This document shows positions 25,952 through 34,789 of a stretch of 64,000 bases of DNA, in pieces (position 1 is the stretch's first letter; the number at the start of each line of letters is the position of its first letter). The translations under genes were made by a program, and so were the position numbers. Source of the DNA: Halococcus agarilyticus (GTDB lineage Archaea > Halobacteriota > Halobacteria > Halobacteriales > Halococcaceae); NCBI RefSeq assembly GCF_000334895.1, contig NZ_BAFM01000007.1, positions 62,001-126,000 of the forward strand. The letters run 5' to 3'. The notes under the pieces were generated by a model that did no database searches, was not told the DNA's origin, and saw only the letters and a program-made list of their open reading frames with translations.

Positions 25952-27415
25952 TCAGAACACCTCGTCCGCGTCGAGCGTCCCCTCCGCCATCCGTCCGCGG
26001 GCGGTGAGCTCCTCGCCGAGGTGCGTGGTCGAAGACGTCTCGACGCGCATCGTCTCGCTGCCGTTGTCGAGCACCACCGGATCGCTCGCCTGCACGACCG
26101 TTCCGGTGAACTCGATCGGGCCGCCGTCGCCGCCCTCGGCTCCGCTTTCCGCCGTTGAGCCGGCCTCTTCTCCGTGATCGGTGCCGTCCCCCGACTCGCC
26201 ATCCCTCGGACCGTCCTCCTTGCTCTCGTCATCCCCGCCACCGCCGGCGAACGCGCCGAGACCGGTCTCGTCGTCTTCGCCGGTCTCGTCGCCCTCGGCC
26301 GCCGAGGGTACGTCGCCGGTGTCGAACGTCGTCACGCTCGTCTGCCAGCCCGCCGAGGCTTCGAGATCGTCCTGCCAGCCGTCCTGAATCTCGACGTCCG
26401 CGAACTGGACCTCGTCGCCCGGTCCCAGATCGCGGTCGGCCTTCTCGCCCCACAGCGCCACCCGGATATCGCCGGTCTCGTCCTGGATTCGGACGTTTCT
26501 GACCTGACCCTCCGAGCCGTCGTCGCGGTCGAAGGTGCGTTTGGGATCGGTCGACCTGATGACGCCGCCGATGTCCACCGTCGTATCGATCTCCAGATCG
26601 TCGATCGGGGTGGTTTCGGGCGTGTACTCGACAGTCGTGTCGACCTCCGTGAGTCCCCCGCGATCGCCGACGTGGAGTTCGAGGTCGCCGTTGCGCTCGC
26701 GGACGTAGCCGTCGGTGAGTTCGATCGTCGTGCCGGCGGCGAACTCCTCGACCCGTTCGGCCTGGTCGTCCCAGAGCGTCACCCGCGTCCGGCCCGTCTC
26801 GTCGCCGAGCGTGAGGTTCGCCACCCGTCCCTCCGAGCCGTCGTCGCGGTCGAAGGTTCTGATGGTGTCGGTGTCGAGCACTAACCCTGTGAGATCGACG
26901 TCGGACTGACCGAGCGAGAGCCCCGCGATGGTGTCGGCGGCGTCGAGATCGACGTCGACCTCGACGTCGGCCGGTTCGACCCGATCCGCGCTGACCTCGA
27001 TCCCGTTGTACCCCTCGCGCGGTCGGCCCGCAACCCTGAGCACCGCGCCGGTTTCGAGCTCCTCGGCCGCGCCCGCTGCCCGTTCGTCCCAGAACGCGAC
27101 CCTGATCCGTCCCGTCTCGTCGGCGACCTCGACGTTGATGACCTGGCCGTCCTCGTCCTCGCCGTCGCGCTCGAAGGTGCGGAGCTCGCCGACGCTCGTG
27201 ACCTTCGCGACGAACTTCGCCTCCTCCATCCCCGGTTCGACGTCCGCGACACCCTCGACCTCGCCGTCGGCGACCTCGTGGGCGATCAACATCGCGGCGG
27301 TCTCCTCGTCGGCGAGCCCCCCCATCTCCTCGACCTTCTCCTCGACGGCCGCCCGGAACTCCCCCTCGGGTACGTCGGCGTCGAGGTCCGCGTAGATCTC
27401 TGCTATCGCACCCAT
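25952..27415 (-). CDS. rpa: replication protein A, multi-OB-fold single-strand DNA-binding protein
   Basis: 487 residues. Three clear OB folds (about 65-165, 170-265, 280-375), each with an FxRDxGxEGxVxN strand and an (D/E)ETGxxRVxxWD loop, then an acidic Gly/Asp/Glu-rich linker (about 380-425) and a small C-terminal OB-like module ending GTLDADEVF. Protects single-stranded DNA in replication and repair. Length and lone-RPA layout resemble the haloarchaeal RPA2 type. It lies 45 bases before the histone gene in the same direction, so an RPA-histone-deacetylase operon is likely. Confidence 0.9.
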   Translation of the reverse strand: MGAIAEIYADLDADVPEGEFRAAVEEKVEEMGGLADEETAAMLIAHEVADGEVEGVADVEPGMEEAKFVAKVTSVGELRTFERDGEDEDGQVINVEVADETGRIRVAFWDERAAGAAEELETGAVLRVAGRPREGYNGIEVSADRVEPADVEVDVDLDAADTIAGLSLGQSDVDLTGLVLDTDTIRTFDRDDGSEGRVANLTLGDETGRTRVTLWDDQAERVEEFAAGTTIELTDGYVRERNGDLELHVGDRGGLTEVDTTVEYTPETTPIDDLEIDTTVDIGGVIRSTDPKRTFDRDDGSEGQVRNVRIQDETGDIRVALWGEKADRDLGPGDEVQFADVEIQDGWQDDLEASAGWQTSVTTFDTGDVPSAAEGDETGEDDETGLGAFAGGGGDDESKEDGPRDGESGDGTDHGEEAGSTAESGAEGGDGGPIEFTGTVVQASDPVVLDNGSETMRVETSSTTHLGEELTARGRMAEGTLDADEVF

Positions 27416-27564
27416 GTTCTACGCCAGTCCATGAGCGATGCGCGCTTAAGCGTTGTCGTCACGGAGTACCCCGTCGCTGTCGTGCGATCTCTGTCCCGAG
27501 CGCACGCTTCGCTCTCGGTGGCGTTGTCCGCGCTTTCACGGATACACTTCGGGTGGACTGCGGC

Positions 27565-28254
27565 TCATCCACCGGGCTCGGCGGTAGCGACCGTCTTCTC
27601 GTCGCCAGCGCCGCGGTGGATCACCGTCACCGACGCCGGCTGGCTCTCGACGGTGACGGTCGCACGATAGCTGATCCCGACGAGCGCCTGCGTACACATC
27701 GTGCCGGCGTCCGCGGCGCGCTCGGTGGCGACCACGATCCGGACCTCGCCAGCGTCGGTGCGGACCGAGTCGAGGGTAGCCGTCTGACATCCGTTCTCGC
27801 CGGTGATCGTCCCGGTCACGACGATCCGCGACCCGTCGTTTTCGATGGCGACGCTCGCCTCGTTGCCCACTTCGCCCCCCGTCTCGCGCACCGTGAACGA
27901 CCGATCCGCCGCCGAGCCGTTCGTCGCCGTCTCGTTCGTCGTTCCGTTCATCGTTGTTCCGTTGGTCGTCGGCCCATCCGTGGTCGTTCTGCCCGGCGTC
28001 TCGGTGCGGGCTTCGGTCGTGGTTCCTGTGGCCTCGCTTTCGGTCGTCGTGGCCGTCGGTTCGGCGGTCGTCGTCCCCGTTTCGGTAGTGGTGGTTGTCT
28101 CAACCCTGTCCGTGACGTCTGTCTCGGTCGATCCAGCCGTCGTGGCGGCTCCGTCGGTGGATTCGGCTGTCGAGCCGTTGTCGCTTCCACCGTCGCCGAG
28201 ACAGCCGGTACCCACGATGGCGGCAGTCGCCACGAGGACCTCACGACGGTTCAT
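27565..28254 (-). CDS. Tat-type lipoprotein with Thr-rich stalk, unknown function
   Basis: 229 residues. MNRREVLVATAAIVGTGCLG is a short twin-arginine signal with a lipobox ending at Cys18, so a lipid-anchored exported protein. Residues 25-120 are a Thr/Ser/Gly/Glu stalk with many TTT runs, probably glycosylated. The C-terminal domain (about 125-229) is beta-rich and contains two Cys (in ENGCQTAT and GTMCTQAL) that may form a disulfide. The ligand is not predictable. Confidence 0.75.
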   Translation of the reverse strand: MNRREVLVATAAIVGTGCLGDGGSDNGSTAESTDGAATTAGSTETDVTDRVETTTTTETGTTTAEPTATTTESEATGTTTEARTETPGRTTTDGPTTNGTTMNGTTNETATNGSAADRSFTVRETGGEVGNEASVAIENDGSRIVVTGTITGENGCQTATLDSVRTDAGEVRIVVATERAADAGTMCTQALVGISYRATVTVESQPASVTVIHRGAGDEKTVATAEPGG

Positions 28255-28312
28255 GTTGGCACGTCACCGGGCGAAAACATGGGTCTTGTGGCGGCCCGCG
28301 CGGCAACCGTAA

Positions 28313-28325
28313 CGGGTTTAACCCG
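28313..28325 (+). promoter_or_regulatory. TATA-like palindrome upstream of tRNA-Arg
   Basis: CGGGTT-T-AACCCG, 22-34 bases before the tRNA 5' end; its TTTAA core sits at the place of a TATA box. Confidence 0.45.
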
Positions 28326-28346
28326 AACTGGTGTAGAGGGGAGTGA

Positions 28347-28419
28347 GTCCTGGTTGGGTAGTGGACTATCCTACTGGCCTGCGGAGCCGGTGACCGGAGT
28401 TCAAATCTCCGCCAGGACG
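28347..28419 (+). tRNA. tRNA-Arg(GCG)
   Basis: 73 nt. Acceptor GUCCUGG/CCAGGAC, anticodon stem CUGGC/GCCGG around loop CUGCGGA with anticodon GCG, T-arm CGGAG-UUCAAAU-CUCCG, discriminator G. No intron, no encoded CCA. Followed after 53 bases by a short repeat of its own 3' end. Confidence 0.93.
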
Positions 28420-28471
28420 CTCCCTTCGGTCGCGCCCTGGCGTGCCCTGCGCTCACTGCGTTCGCGCAGGA

Positions 28472-28482
28472 CTCCGCCAGGA
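28472..28482 (+). repeat. short copy of the tRNA-Arg 3' end
   Basis: 11 bases (CTCCGCCAGGA) identical to 28407-28417 in the tRNA's T-stem/acceptor, same orientation. Preceded by a hairpin CCTGCGC/GCGCAGG (28446-28452/28464-28470). Short enough that chance is possible; listed because the CAT-anticodon, Val and Phe tRNAs show the same layout. Confidence 0.5.
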
Positions 28483-28515
28483 ATTCTTCCGCATCGAAAA
28501 CCGGTGAGCGGCTGT

Positions 28516-29127
28516 TCAGCTTTCGACGTCAGCGCCGAGCGCGTTCGCTTTGAGCGCGGTGATGGACTCCTCGGCGTCCTCGCGCGAGTCGTAGCCCGTC
28601 GAGCTGACCGCGAGCGTCTCGTCGTCGTGGGTCAGTCGCCAGCGCCAGTTCCCGCCGTCGTCCTCGTAGAGGTCGAACGTCGCCGACGACCCCGACAGCG
28701 CGATCTCGATGGTCGTGTCGCGTGGACCGGGGATTTCGACCGTTCGCGGCGTTTCGGCCGCCCCGTCGTCCCCGGTCCCGAGCGACGATCCCGACCGTCG
28801 CTCACGGAGGTCGCCGATGCGCTCGCGGAGCTGCCGGCCGTACCTGGTGGCGGTGCCGACGCCGCGTTCGAGCCCGCGCTCGACGTCGCCAGATTCGACG
28901 AACGGCGACCCGCGATCGAGCACGTTCTCGCCGTTGCGCGAGAGCGCGATCTCGTAGCCCCGCCAGACGAATCCCTCGTCGGCATCGTTCATTCCGTCGA
29001 TCCCGTCGTGGCCGTACTCGAAGGCGACCAGGGCCTTTTCGAGCGTCCCGCCGTCGGCGCTGTACGCAACCCGGAGGGTGGCGTTCGGCCGAACGGTCAG
29101 CGTGTAGTCGTGATCGTGCTCGCTCAT
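28516..29127 (-). CDS. DUF1508/YegP-domain haloarchaeal protein
   Basis: 203 residues. The C-terminal 45 residues (WRWRLTHDDETLAVSSTGY, then DSREDAEESITALK) match the small YegP/DUF1508 alpha-beta domain found in one or two copies in many prokaryotes. The N-terminal part has two beta-rich stretches and a charged central segment. No catalytic residues known for the family; possibly a stress-related protein. Starts at ATG 29127, divergent from the VOC gene. Confidence 0.75.
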   Translation of the reverse strand: MSEHDHDYTLTVRPNATLRVAYSADGGTLEKALVAFEYGHDGIDGMNDADEGFVWRGYEIALSRNGENVLDRGSPFVESGDVERGLERGVGTATRYGRQLRERIGDLRERRSGSSLGTGDDGAAETPRTVEIPGPRDTTIEIALSGSSATFDLYEDDGGNWRWRLTHDDETLAVSSTGYDSREDAEESITALKANALGADVES

Positions 29128-29224
29128 GGAATCACCGTTGATCGCCCGTTCTCATAAATGTCCATCCGGCGATCGCAAACGCCCACGGACAGATTCATTC
29201 ACGTCGGCATCCGAGTTCGACCCG

Positions 29225-29845
29225 ATGAACGACGATGCACCCCCGGTCACCGCGGACCGGCCCGACAGTCCGTTTCACACCACCGGCACCGATCACGTCA
29301 CCGTCTGGGGCAGCAACGAGGCCGACACGCTCGCCTTCTACCGCGACCTCCTCGGCATGAGCCTCGTGCTGCGCCAGCCGAACCTCGACGATCCCTCCCA
29401 GACCCACCTCTTTTTCGACACCGGCGACGGCCGCATCGTGACGTTCTTCGTGAGCGACGACCGCGATTCGAACCCCCAGCCCCAACGCAGCGGCGTCGGT
29501 GGGGTCCACCACCTCTCCTTCGGCGTCGATCCCGAACGCTTCGGCGAGGTGATGGCGGCACTCGACGACGACGGCCGTGGCTACAACGTCTTCGACCGCG
29601 GTATCTTCCACTCGCTGTACACCCGCGACAACAACGGTCTCGTGATCGAACTCGCCACCGACAAGTACGCAATCCCCGACGATCGCCGGGGCGAGGTGCT
29701 CGCGACCGCCCAGCGCATCCGGGAAGAGGAGGGTGCCGACTACGCCGAGGAAGAACACCTCGCGGCCGCGCTCGAAGAACTGGGACTGCCGGCTGAACCG
29801 CACGACCTCCCGGATGCAGCGAGCGGCGTCGGTGGAGTCGAGTAG
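29225..29845 (+). CDS. VOC-superfamily (glyoxalase / ring-cleaving dioxygenase-like) protein
   Basis: 206 residues with one complete VOC module: THVTVWGSNEADTLAFYRDLLGM at the start, a GVHHLSFGV strand with a likely metal His, and a closing NGLVIELATDKY with the Glu. The C-terminal 50 residues are helical and charged. Single module, so a dimer would be needed for a full active site. Substrate unknown. The start is ATG 29225, since the preceding residues are basic and unlike the rest. Confidence 0.78.
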   Translation: MNDDAPPVTADRPDSPFHTTGTDHVTVWGSNEADTLAFYRDLLGMSLVLRQPNLDDPSQTHLFFDTGDGRIVTFFVSDDRDSNPQPQRSGVGGVHHLSFGVDPERFGEVMAALDDDGRGYNVFDRGIFHSLYTRDNNGLVIELATDKYAIPDDRRGEVLATAQRIREEEGADYAEEEHLAAALEELGLPAEPHDLPDAASGVGGVE

Positions 29846-29890
29846 GGGCAGTCGGCCGTCTCGGCTGACGGTCGCTTCACCGAACGCCGC

Positions 29891-30337
29891 TCACTCGGAG
29901 TCGCGCCGCTCGTACAGCACGAGCCCGATCATCGACATGACTTCGTCGCCGTCCTGGTTGTGGGTCGTCGTCTTGCTACGAACCAGTCCGAGACGATCGC
30001 TCCACGACTCGGTGTCGAGCACCTCGGTCCGAACCGAGAGCGTGTCGTCCGGTCGCACCGGGTTCGGCCACCGGAGTTCGTCGATCCCGACCGCACCCGT
30101 CGCACCGGAGTCCTCGAAGACGTTCGTGACGAGCAGTTCCATCGTCATCGCCGCGGTGTGCCAGCCGCTCGCGATCAACCCACCGAACATGGACTCTCCG
30201 GCGGCCCCCTCGTCCGTGTGGAACGGCTGTGGGTCGTAGCGCCCGGCGAACTCGACGATCTCCTCGCGGGTCACGTCGCGGCTGCCGAACTCGCGGGTCT
30301 CGCCCACAGTGACGTCCTCGAAGTGTTCGCGCGCCAT
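29891..30337 (-). CDS. MaoC-type (R)-hydratase / dehydratase
   Basis: 148 residues, hot-dog fold. The hydratase motif is AGRYDPQPFH with catalytic Asp35 and His40, followed by GGLIASGWHTAAM. Probably hydrates enoyl-thioesters in acyl-CoA metabolism. Length is that of a single-domain MaoC that dimerises. Convergent with the VOC gene. Confidence 0.88.
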   Translation of the reverse strand: MAREHFEDVTVGETREFGSRDVTREEIVEFAGRYDPQPFHTDEGAAGESMFGGLIASGWHTAAMTMELLVTNVFEDSGATGAVGIDELRWPNPVRPDDTLSVRTEVLDTESWSDRLGLVRSKTTTHNQDGDEVMSMIGLVLYERRDSE

Positions 30338-30531
30338 GCCTCGGACTGGCGGCCAGCGGTCAAAGCGTTTCCCCACGGCCGCCGCGTTCACCCCGACGTT
30401 CTCTGCGTTCTGCTCGACTCGACGCGTCGAATCGAGCGAAGCTGCTCCCGACGGTGCTCCGGTCGTCGGTGCGGTGGTTGCCCGCTCTCGCCGGCAGCAT
30501 ACCTATCCGTGCGCGGGTCGGTGATACGCAT

Positions 30532-30990
30532 ATGTCTGTAGACGACTCGTCCACCGACGTACTCGGCACGCTCCAGGACTGGTTCGAGGAGGCAGCAGCC
30601 AGAGAGGACGACCCCGACCTCGACGCCCTCTCGGCCCGCGAGCGCGGGGCGCTGAAACGCTCCCGAGCGATGGCTACACTCCTCGACGACGCGATCCCGA
30701 TCCCCGTGATCGGCTACCGCGTCGGGATCGATCCGGTCCTGAGCATCGTCCCGATCTCGGGTGATCTCGCTGGCGCGGCGCTCTCGATGCACATTGTCGC
30801 CGAGGCCGCACGCCTTGGGGTACCGCCGAAGACTCTCGCTCTGATGATCGGAGACGTCGCCGTTGACACGGTCACCGGGTCGGTCCCGGTCGCTGGAACG
30901 CTTTTCGATGCGGTCTGGAAGCCCAACAGGCGCAACGTCGCACGGCTCGAATCCTACCTCGAAAACCGTACCGACGTGCCCACCGAGTGA
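30532..30990 (+). CDS. DUF4112 membrane protein
   Basis: 152 residues. After an acidic N-terminus, the conserved DUF4112 block runs DDAIPIPVIGYRVGIDPVLSIVPISGDL, then a hydrophobic segment and VDTVTGSVPVAGTLFDAVWKPNRRNV. One or two hydrophobic segments (about 80-100 and 105-125) suggest membrane association. Function of the family is unknown. TATA is not obvious, and the MaoC gene diverges from it. Confidence 0.8.
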   Translation: MSVDDSSTDVLGTLQDWFEEAAAREDDPDLDALSARERGALKRSRAMATLLDDAIPIPVIGYRVGIDPVLSIVPISGDLAGAALSMHIVAEAARLGVPPKTLALMIGDVAVDTVTGSVPVAGTLFDAVWKPNRRNVARLESYLENRTDVPTE

Positions 30991-31055
30991 GCGGTCGACC
31001 ACCGTAGCGTCGATATACCCGGAACGCGTTTCGGCCCGCCCGCCGAACGACAGGT

Positions 31056-31673
31056 ATGAACGACCACCTCCGGGCCGGCATCGCGATCTACACCGCCGGT
31101 CGCTTCCACGCCGCCCACGACGCGTGGGAGGATCGCTGGCTCGCGCTCGATGCGGGCGACGACGAGCGCTTTCTCCACGGGCTGATCCAGTTCACCGCGG
31201 CGGTCCACCACGCGACCGGCCGCAACTGGGCGGGCGCGTGCGGCCTCGCCGAGAGCGCCCGCGAGTATCTCGCCGACCTCCCCGAGGACTACCGCGGCGT
31301 GAACGTCGGCGAGGTCCGGGCGTCTCTCGCGACCCTCCACGCCGATCCAGAGTCGATCGAACGCGCGCCGCCGCTCCTGTTGACCTACGAGGGCCAGCAA
31401 CTCGATCTCGACGACCTCGACTTCGCGGCGAGTGCGGTCGCTGCGGAGGTTCTCGCCGAGGCGGGCGAAGGCGACCACGCGACCGTCGAGCGCGCCGTCG
31501 AGTACGCCCGTGAGGACTTCGCTGCCGGCAACGAGACCAGCCCGTTCGTGACGCTCGTGATCGACTTCGTTCGCGATCCCGACAACCGAGGGATCGTCCA
31601 CCAGCGCCTCACCGAGCACACCGAACGCCGAGCCGCCCGCGACCGCGACGTTGACGGGCTGTTCGAGCCGTAA
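31056..31673 (+). CDS. DUF309 domain protein
   Basis: 205 residues. The DUF309 signature is at the N-terminus: AGIAIYTAGRFHAAHDAWEDRW followed by FLHGLIQFTAAVHH, with the HxxWE and GxxQ residues that mark the family. The second half is haloarchaea-specific, acidic and helical. Function unknown. It starts 66 bases after the DUF4112 gene and may be co-transcribed with it. Confidence 0.8.
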   Translation: MNDHLRAGIAIYTAGRFHAAHDAWEDRWLALDAGDDERFLHGLIQFTAAVHHATGRNWAGACGLAESAREYLADLPEDYRGVNVGEVRASLATLHADPESIERAPPLLLTYEGQQLDLDDLDFAASAVAAEVLAEAGEGDHATVERAVEYAREDFAAGNETSPFVTLVIDFVRDPDNRGIVHQRLTEHTERRAARDRDVDGLFEP

Positions 31674-31718
31674 CACTCGGTTGAGTCGTTCTCAGTGGCC
31701 ATCACCGGCAGTAGCGTC

Positions 31719-32087
31719 TCAGAGAACGAACAGCACGGATCCAAGGGTCGCCACAGTCAACAGGACGATAACCACGAACACACCAACCAGACCGAGCGTA
31801 CCGACACTTCGATTGCCTTGGTCGAACGGACCGACGATCCGCTTCCGAATCTTCGCATACGACAGTAGTACGATCAGACCGTACGCTGCGATCGCCCACC
31901 CCCGAGGTGTTTCGGGGAGATCCCGTCTCACACTATCGTCGGTAGCCAGCTCCTGCTCGAACATCGGATGAAGGTCTCCTAAGACCGGTCCGATGACCCA
32001 GAGACCGGTGATAACGATAAACAGGAAGACGATCGACAGCTCGATCAGTACAAGCGGTTGTTGCTTTGCGTCTTCTAATCTGCTCAC
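31719..32087 (-). CDS. small haloarchaeal membrane protein
   Basis: 122 residues with three hydrophobic segments (about 12-35, 66-82, 98-120) separated by polar loops, the first loop acidic. GTG start at 32087. No family recognised. Base composition is slightly lower in GC than its neighbours. Hydrophobic pattern supports a real gene. Confidence 0.6.
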   Translation of the reverse strand: MSRLEDAKQQPLVLIELSIVFLFIVITGLWVIGPVLGDLHPMFEQELATDDSVRRDLPETPRGWAIAAYGLIVLLSYAKIRKRIVGPFDQGNRSVGTLGLVGVFVVIVLLTVATLGSVLFVL

Positions 32088-32230
32088 GAAAACGAGTCAG
32101 AACAGCACTACATAGGCTTTGCGGGGAACGGAGAACCGATTCGCCTTATCGAGGTTCGCGCTTAGCTAGACAGGTCGAAGCCTGATATTCGTTTCCGATT
32201 TGCGAACTGTCGAAAGACGTTCTCGTGGCT

Positions 32231-32986
32231 TTAGAACTCGACCGAGTTGTCCTGTGGATCGTAGCCGAGCACTTCGCGGGCGCGCTCGATGGAGTAGTAT
32301 TTCCGGTCGTTGTCGGAGATGCCGTAGACGATCTCGTACTCGTAGTCGGCTTCGAGACACCGCTCGAAGAGGTGGGCACAGTCCCGATAGGAGAGCCACA
32401 TCGCCTGGCCGCGCTCGTAGTTCACCGGTGGGTGATCTTCGGTCAAGTTCCCGACGCGAACGCAGACCGCGCTCATCCCCGTCTCGTCGTGGTAGTACCG
32501 ACACAGCGTCTCGCCGGCGACTTTGCCAACACCGTAGAGGTTGCTCGGCCGCGGCAGTTCGGTGCCGTCGAGCCGGAACTCGTCGTCCTCGCGATACAGT
32601 TCGGGCACGCGCTCGTCGGTCTCGTACGCGCCGACCGCGTGGTTCGAGGAGGCGAAGACGAACTTCTCGACGCCGGCGTCGGCGGCCGCCGCGACCACAG
32701 TTCGAGTCCCGTCGATGTTGTTCGCGAGCACGCTGTCCCACGGCGCTTCCGGTCGAGGGTCGCCAGCGAGGTGGATGACTCGATCCACGCCCGCCATCGC
32801 CTCGCGCACGGCCTCCGCGTCGGTGACGTCCGCGACGACGTACTCGTGGTCGGGCTCGCCGGTCGGCGGTTCGCGGTCGAGCAGCCGCCAGTCGTACTCC
32901 TCACCGAGCCGGCGCAGGATCGCCTCGCCGACGCGCCCCGACGCGCCGGTGAGCAACACTTTCGAACCCCGTGACCTCCCCGCCAT
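32231..32986 (-). CDS. azf: NAD-dependent glucose-6-phosphate dehydrogenase Azf (SDR family)
   Basis: 251 residues, extended short-chain dehydrogenase fold. NAD-binding LLTGASGRVG at 11-20, a DVTDAEAV acidic loop, GDPRPEAPWDSVLANN, and the YxxxK pair in NLYGVGKVAGE. The C-terminal block VYGISDNDRKYYSIERAREV resembles the haloarchaeal Azf enzyme, which opens the oxidative pentose-phosphate pathway. The assignment is from remembered similarity; a sugar epimerase or uronate dehydrogenase is the alternative. Confidence 0.78.
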   Translation of the reverse strand: MAGRSRGSKVLLTGASGRVGEAILRRLGEEYDWRLLDREPPTGEPDHEYVVADVTDAEAVREAMAGVDRVIHLAGDPRPEAPWDSVLANNIDGTRTVVAAAADAGVEKFVFASSNHAVGAYETDERVPELYREDDEFRLDGTELPRPSNLYGVGKVAGETLCRYYHDETGMSAVCVRVGNLTEDHPPVNYERGQAMWLSYRDCAHLFERCLEADYEYEIVYGISDNDRKYYSIERAREVLGYDPQDNSVEF

Positions 32987-33052
32987 TCGGCCGGGAGTCG
33001 GGAACCCGTCGGTAAGTAACGTGCGGTTCGCTGCCGTGTGGCGAATCCGGAG

Positions 33053-33661
33053 TCAGGCCAGCCGGGCGAACGCGAGCGTCCCGCTGATGTTCTCGATGTA
33101 GGCGTCGACCACGTCGCCCTCCTGTGCACCGGGGACGAAGATGGTGTACTTCCCTTTCTCCGCGACGCCGTCGCCCTTCCGGCCCGTTCCCGTGATCTTG
33201 ACCTCGTAGGTCCGGCCCTCCTCGACGTCTGGCTGCTGGCGGGACTGCTGGGAGCCGGTGTTCTTCGCGACCGGGCGGAAGGCTCCACACGCCTCACACC
33301 GGAGCATCCGGGTCCGCCCCTCCATTTCGAGCCTGGTGTCCGGAAGGCCACACTCCGAGCAGGTCACGAACTCCTCGATGTAGTCGTCGATGGCCGCGTC
33401 GAAGTCGCCGTCGGAAAAGGAGCCGTTGTATCGCGCGCGGTCGCCGCCGAACTGGCCGTTGGTCCCGAGCTCGCGCTGGATCACCCGGTGGAGGTGTTCG
33501 GGCTCGCGCGAGAGCGCGTCGGCGACCCGGCCGAGGTTCACGAGCCGCGTGAACGCGCCGTCCTTCTGGGCCTCCGCGTCGGGCACGTCGAGGCGCGAAT
33601 CGCCGGTGTCGAGGTCGGGGACCGAGTCCATCGCCCGGTCGAGACTGGCTTCGTAATCCAT
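33053..33661 (-). CDS. aIF2-beta-like protein with TRAM domain
   Basis: 202 residues. The N-terminal two-thirds are the translation initiation factor 2 beta fold: an alpha-beta core, a HLHRVIQRELGTNGQF segment and a C4 zinc ribbon (CSEC and CEAC). The C-terminal 60 residues are a TRAM beta-barrel (GRTYEVKITGTGRKGDGVA) that binds RNA. This fusion is typical of haloarchaea. It may act in initiator-tRNA delivery or in RNA binding. ATG 33661 is used; ATG 33670 adds three residues. Confidence 0.85.
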   Translation of the reverse strand: MDYEASLDRAMDSVPDLDTGDSRLDVPDAEAQKDGAFTRLVNLGRVADALSREPEHLHRVIQRELGTNGQFGGDRARYNGSFSDGDFDAAIDDYIEEFVTCSECGLPDTRLEMEGRTRMLRCEACGAFRPVAKNTGSQQSRQQPDVEEGRTYEVKITGTGRKGDGVAEKGKYTIFVPGAQEGDVVDAYIENISGTLAFARLA

Positions 33662-33765
33662 GACCGACATGAGGGACTCGCTCCGTATATGGATTCCGTG
33701 AGAGAACGCGACAGGGACGTTCGCCGCCGTTTGACACCGAAGGTAGTGGGCGGTGGCGCGCGGGA

Positions 33766-33782
33766 GCACGCCGGAGGCGTGC
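33766..33782. repeat. hairpin with GGA loop in intergenic gap
   Basis: GCACGCC-GGA-GGCGTGC, a 7-bp perfect stem with the same three-base loop as one hairpin at 17765-17785. The 280-base gap around it (33662-33938) shows no gene. Confidence 0.55.
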
Positions 33783-33938
33783 GACTCGTGCGAGGGATGA
33801 CTGAGCGAACGACCAACGGGAGTGAGCGAAGGAATCGGCTGGGGAGGCGTGTGGCCTGCGGTTCTCGTTTGCATCGTGACTCGACTTCGACTGTTCGACT
33901 GACAGCGTATTTGTTCGCTCCCCACGGACCGTAGCTCG

Positions 33939-34310
33939 ATGACTACAGATTCCGAGATGGACACAGCTTCACCGACTGACGCCGAAACCGCCTGCTTCGA
34001 GGCGGGGATCAAGTTCGGCGCGCTGTACCACCAGTTCGCCGGCACCCCGGTCAGCCCGGCCAGCGCAGCGAGTCTGGAGCGCGCGATCGAGGACGCGATC
34101 GAGAACCAGCCCCACTGCGAGTCGGTCTCGGTCGCGATCCTTACCGACGAACTCGACGCCGCTATCGATCACGGCTACACCGAACTCACGGGCCGGTTCA
34201 TGGAAGTCGAACTTGTCGTAGAGTTCGAGAAAAACCGAGTCACGGCACGAATGGCGATGGAAGAGGGGTATCCTCGAATGCGGATCGCATCCGTCGAGGC
34301 GCTGGACTAA
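33939..34310 (+). CDS. mptD: archaeal dihydroneopterin aldolase MptD family
   Basis: 123 residues. Matches the archaeal MptD/DUF372 pattern: CFEAGIKFGALYHQFAGTPVSP, SLERAIEDAIENQPHCESV, and a terminal strand with GYPRMRI. MptD makes 6-hydroxymethyl-dihydropterin in tetrahydrofolate or methanopterin synthesis. Soluble; no metal motif. The first 14 residues are probably disordered. Convergent with the MazG-like gene. Confidence 0.82.
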   Translation: MTTDSEMDTASPTDAETACFEAGIKFGALYHQFAGTPVSPASAASLERAIEDAIENQPHCESVSVAILTDELDAAIDHGYTELTGRFMEVELVVEFEKNRVTARMAMEEGYPRMRIASVEALD

Positions 34311-34319
34311 CCCGCCGAG

Positions 34320-34625
34320 TCAGCCGTCGGACGAGGCGCTTCCCGTCTCGTCGAGTCGCTCCTCGTACTTCGCGAGCGATTCGTCGAGTGCGTCGCCGGC
34401 GTCGACGTCGAGCGATTCGGCGACCGCGAGCAACGAGAAGAGTGCGTCGCCGATCTCGTCGGTCTCGATGTCGAGATCGTTCGTCTCCGTTCCCCACTCG
34501 GTCGATTTGGTCGCGTCGGCGGCGATCTCGCCGACTTCGGCGGACAGATCGAGGATCCGGAACGCCGGCTCGCCCTGAAGATCGTACTCCGCGATGAACG
34601 CCGCGACGCGCTGTTGTTCGTCCAT
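34320..34625 (-). CDS. MazG-like nucleotide pyrophosphohydrolase
   Basis: 101 residues, all-helical NTP pyrophosphatase. The metal-binding pattern ExxE...ExxD is visible as LSAEVGEIAADA and TDEIGDALFSLLAV. It probably removes non-canonical NTPs. Starts at ATG 34625. The C-terminal ten residues are Ser/Gly/acidic and likely disordered. Convergent with mptD. Confidence 0.82.
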   Translation of the reverse strand: MDEQQRVAAFIAEYDLQGEPAFRILDLSAEVGEIAADATKSTEWGTETNDLDIETDEIGDALFSLLAVAESLDVDAGDALDESLAKYEERLDETGSASSDG

Positions 34626-34755
34626 CCGTGTCGGTCGATCGCGGGTGAAAGGTAAGCGTTGCGACGATCGACGGTCGACGATCGATTCCGAAACCACGAC
34701 GAAAACCGATCTGAGACCGACGACACGGCCCGTTTTCACTTCCGCTTTCGGGCGC

Positions 34756-34767
34756 GGGTTTAAACCC
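34756..34767 (+). promoter_or_regulatory. TATA-type palindrome upstream of the DUF5790 gene
   Basis: GGGTTTAAACCC, perfectly self-complementary, 23-34 bases before ATG 34790, as expected for a leaderless promoter. Confidence 0.55.
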
Positions 34768-34789
34768 CGTGCGGGCGAACCGCACGGTC

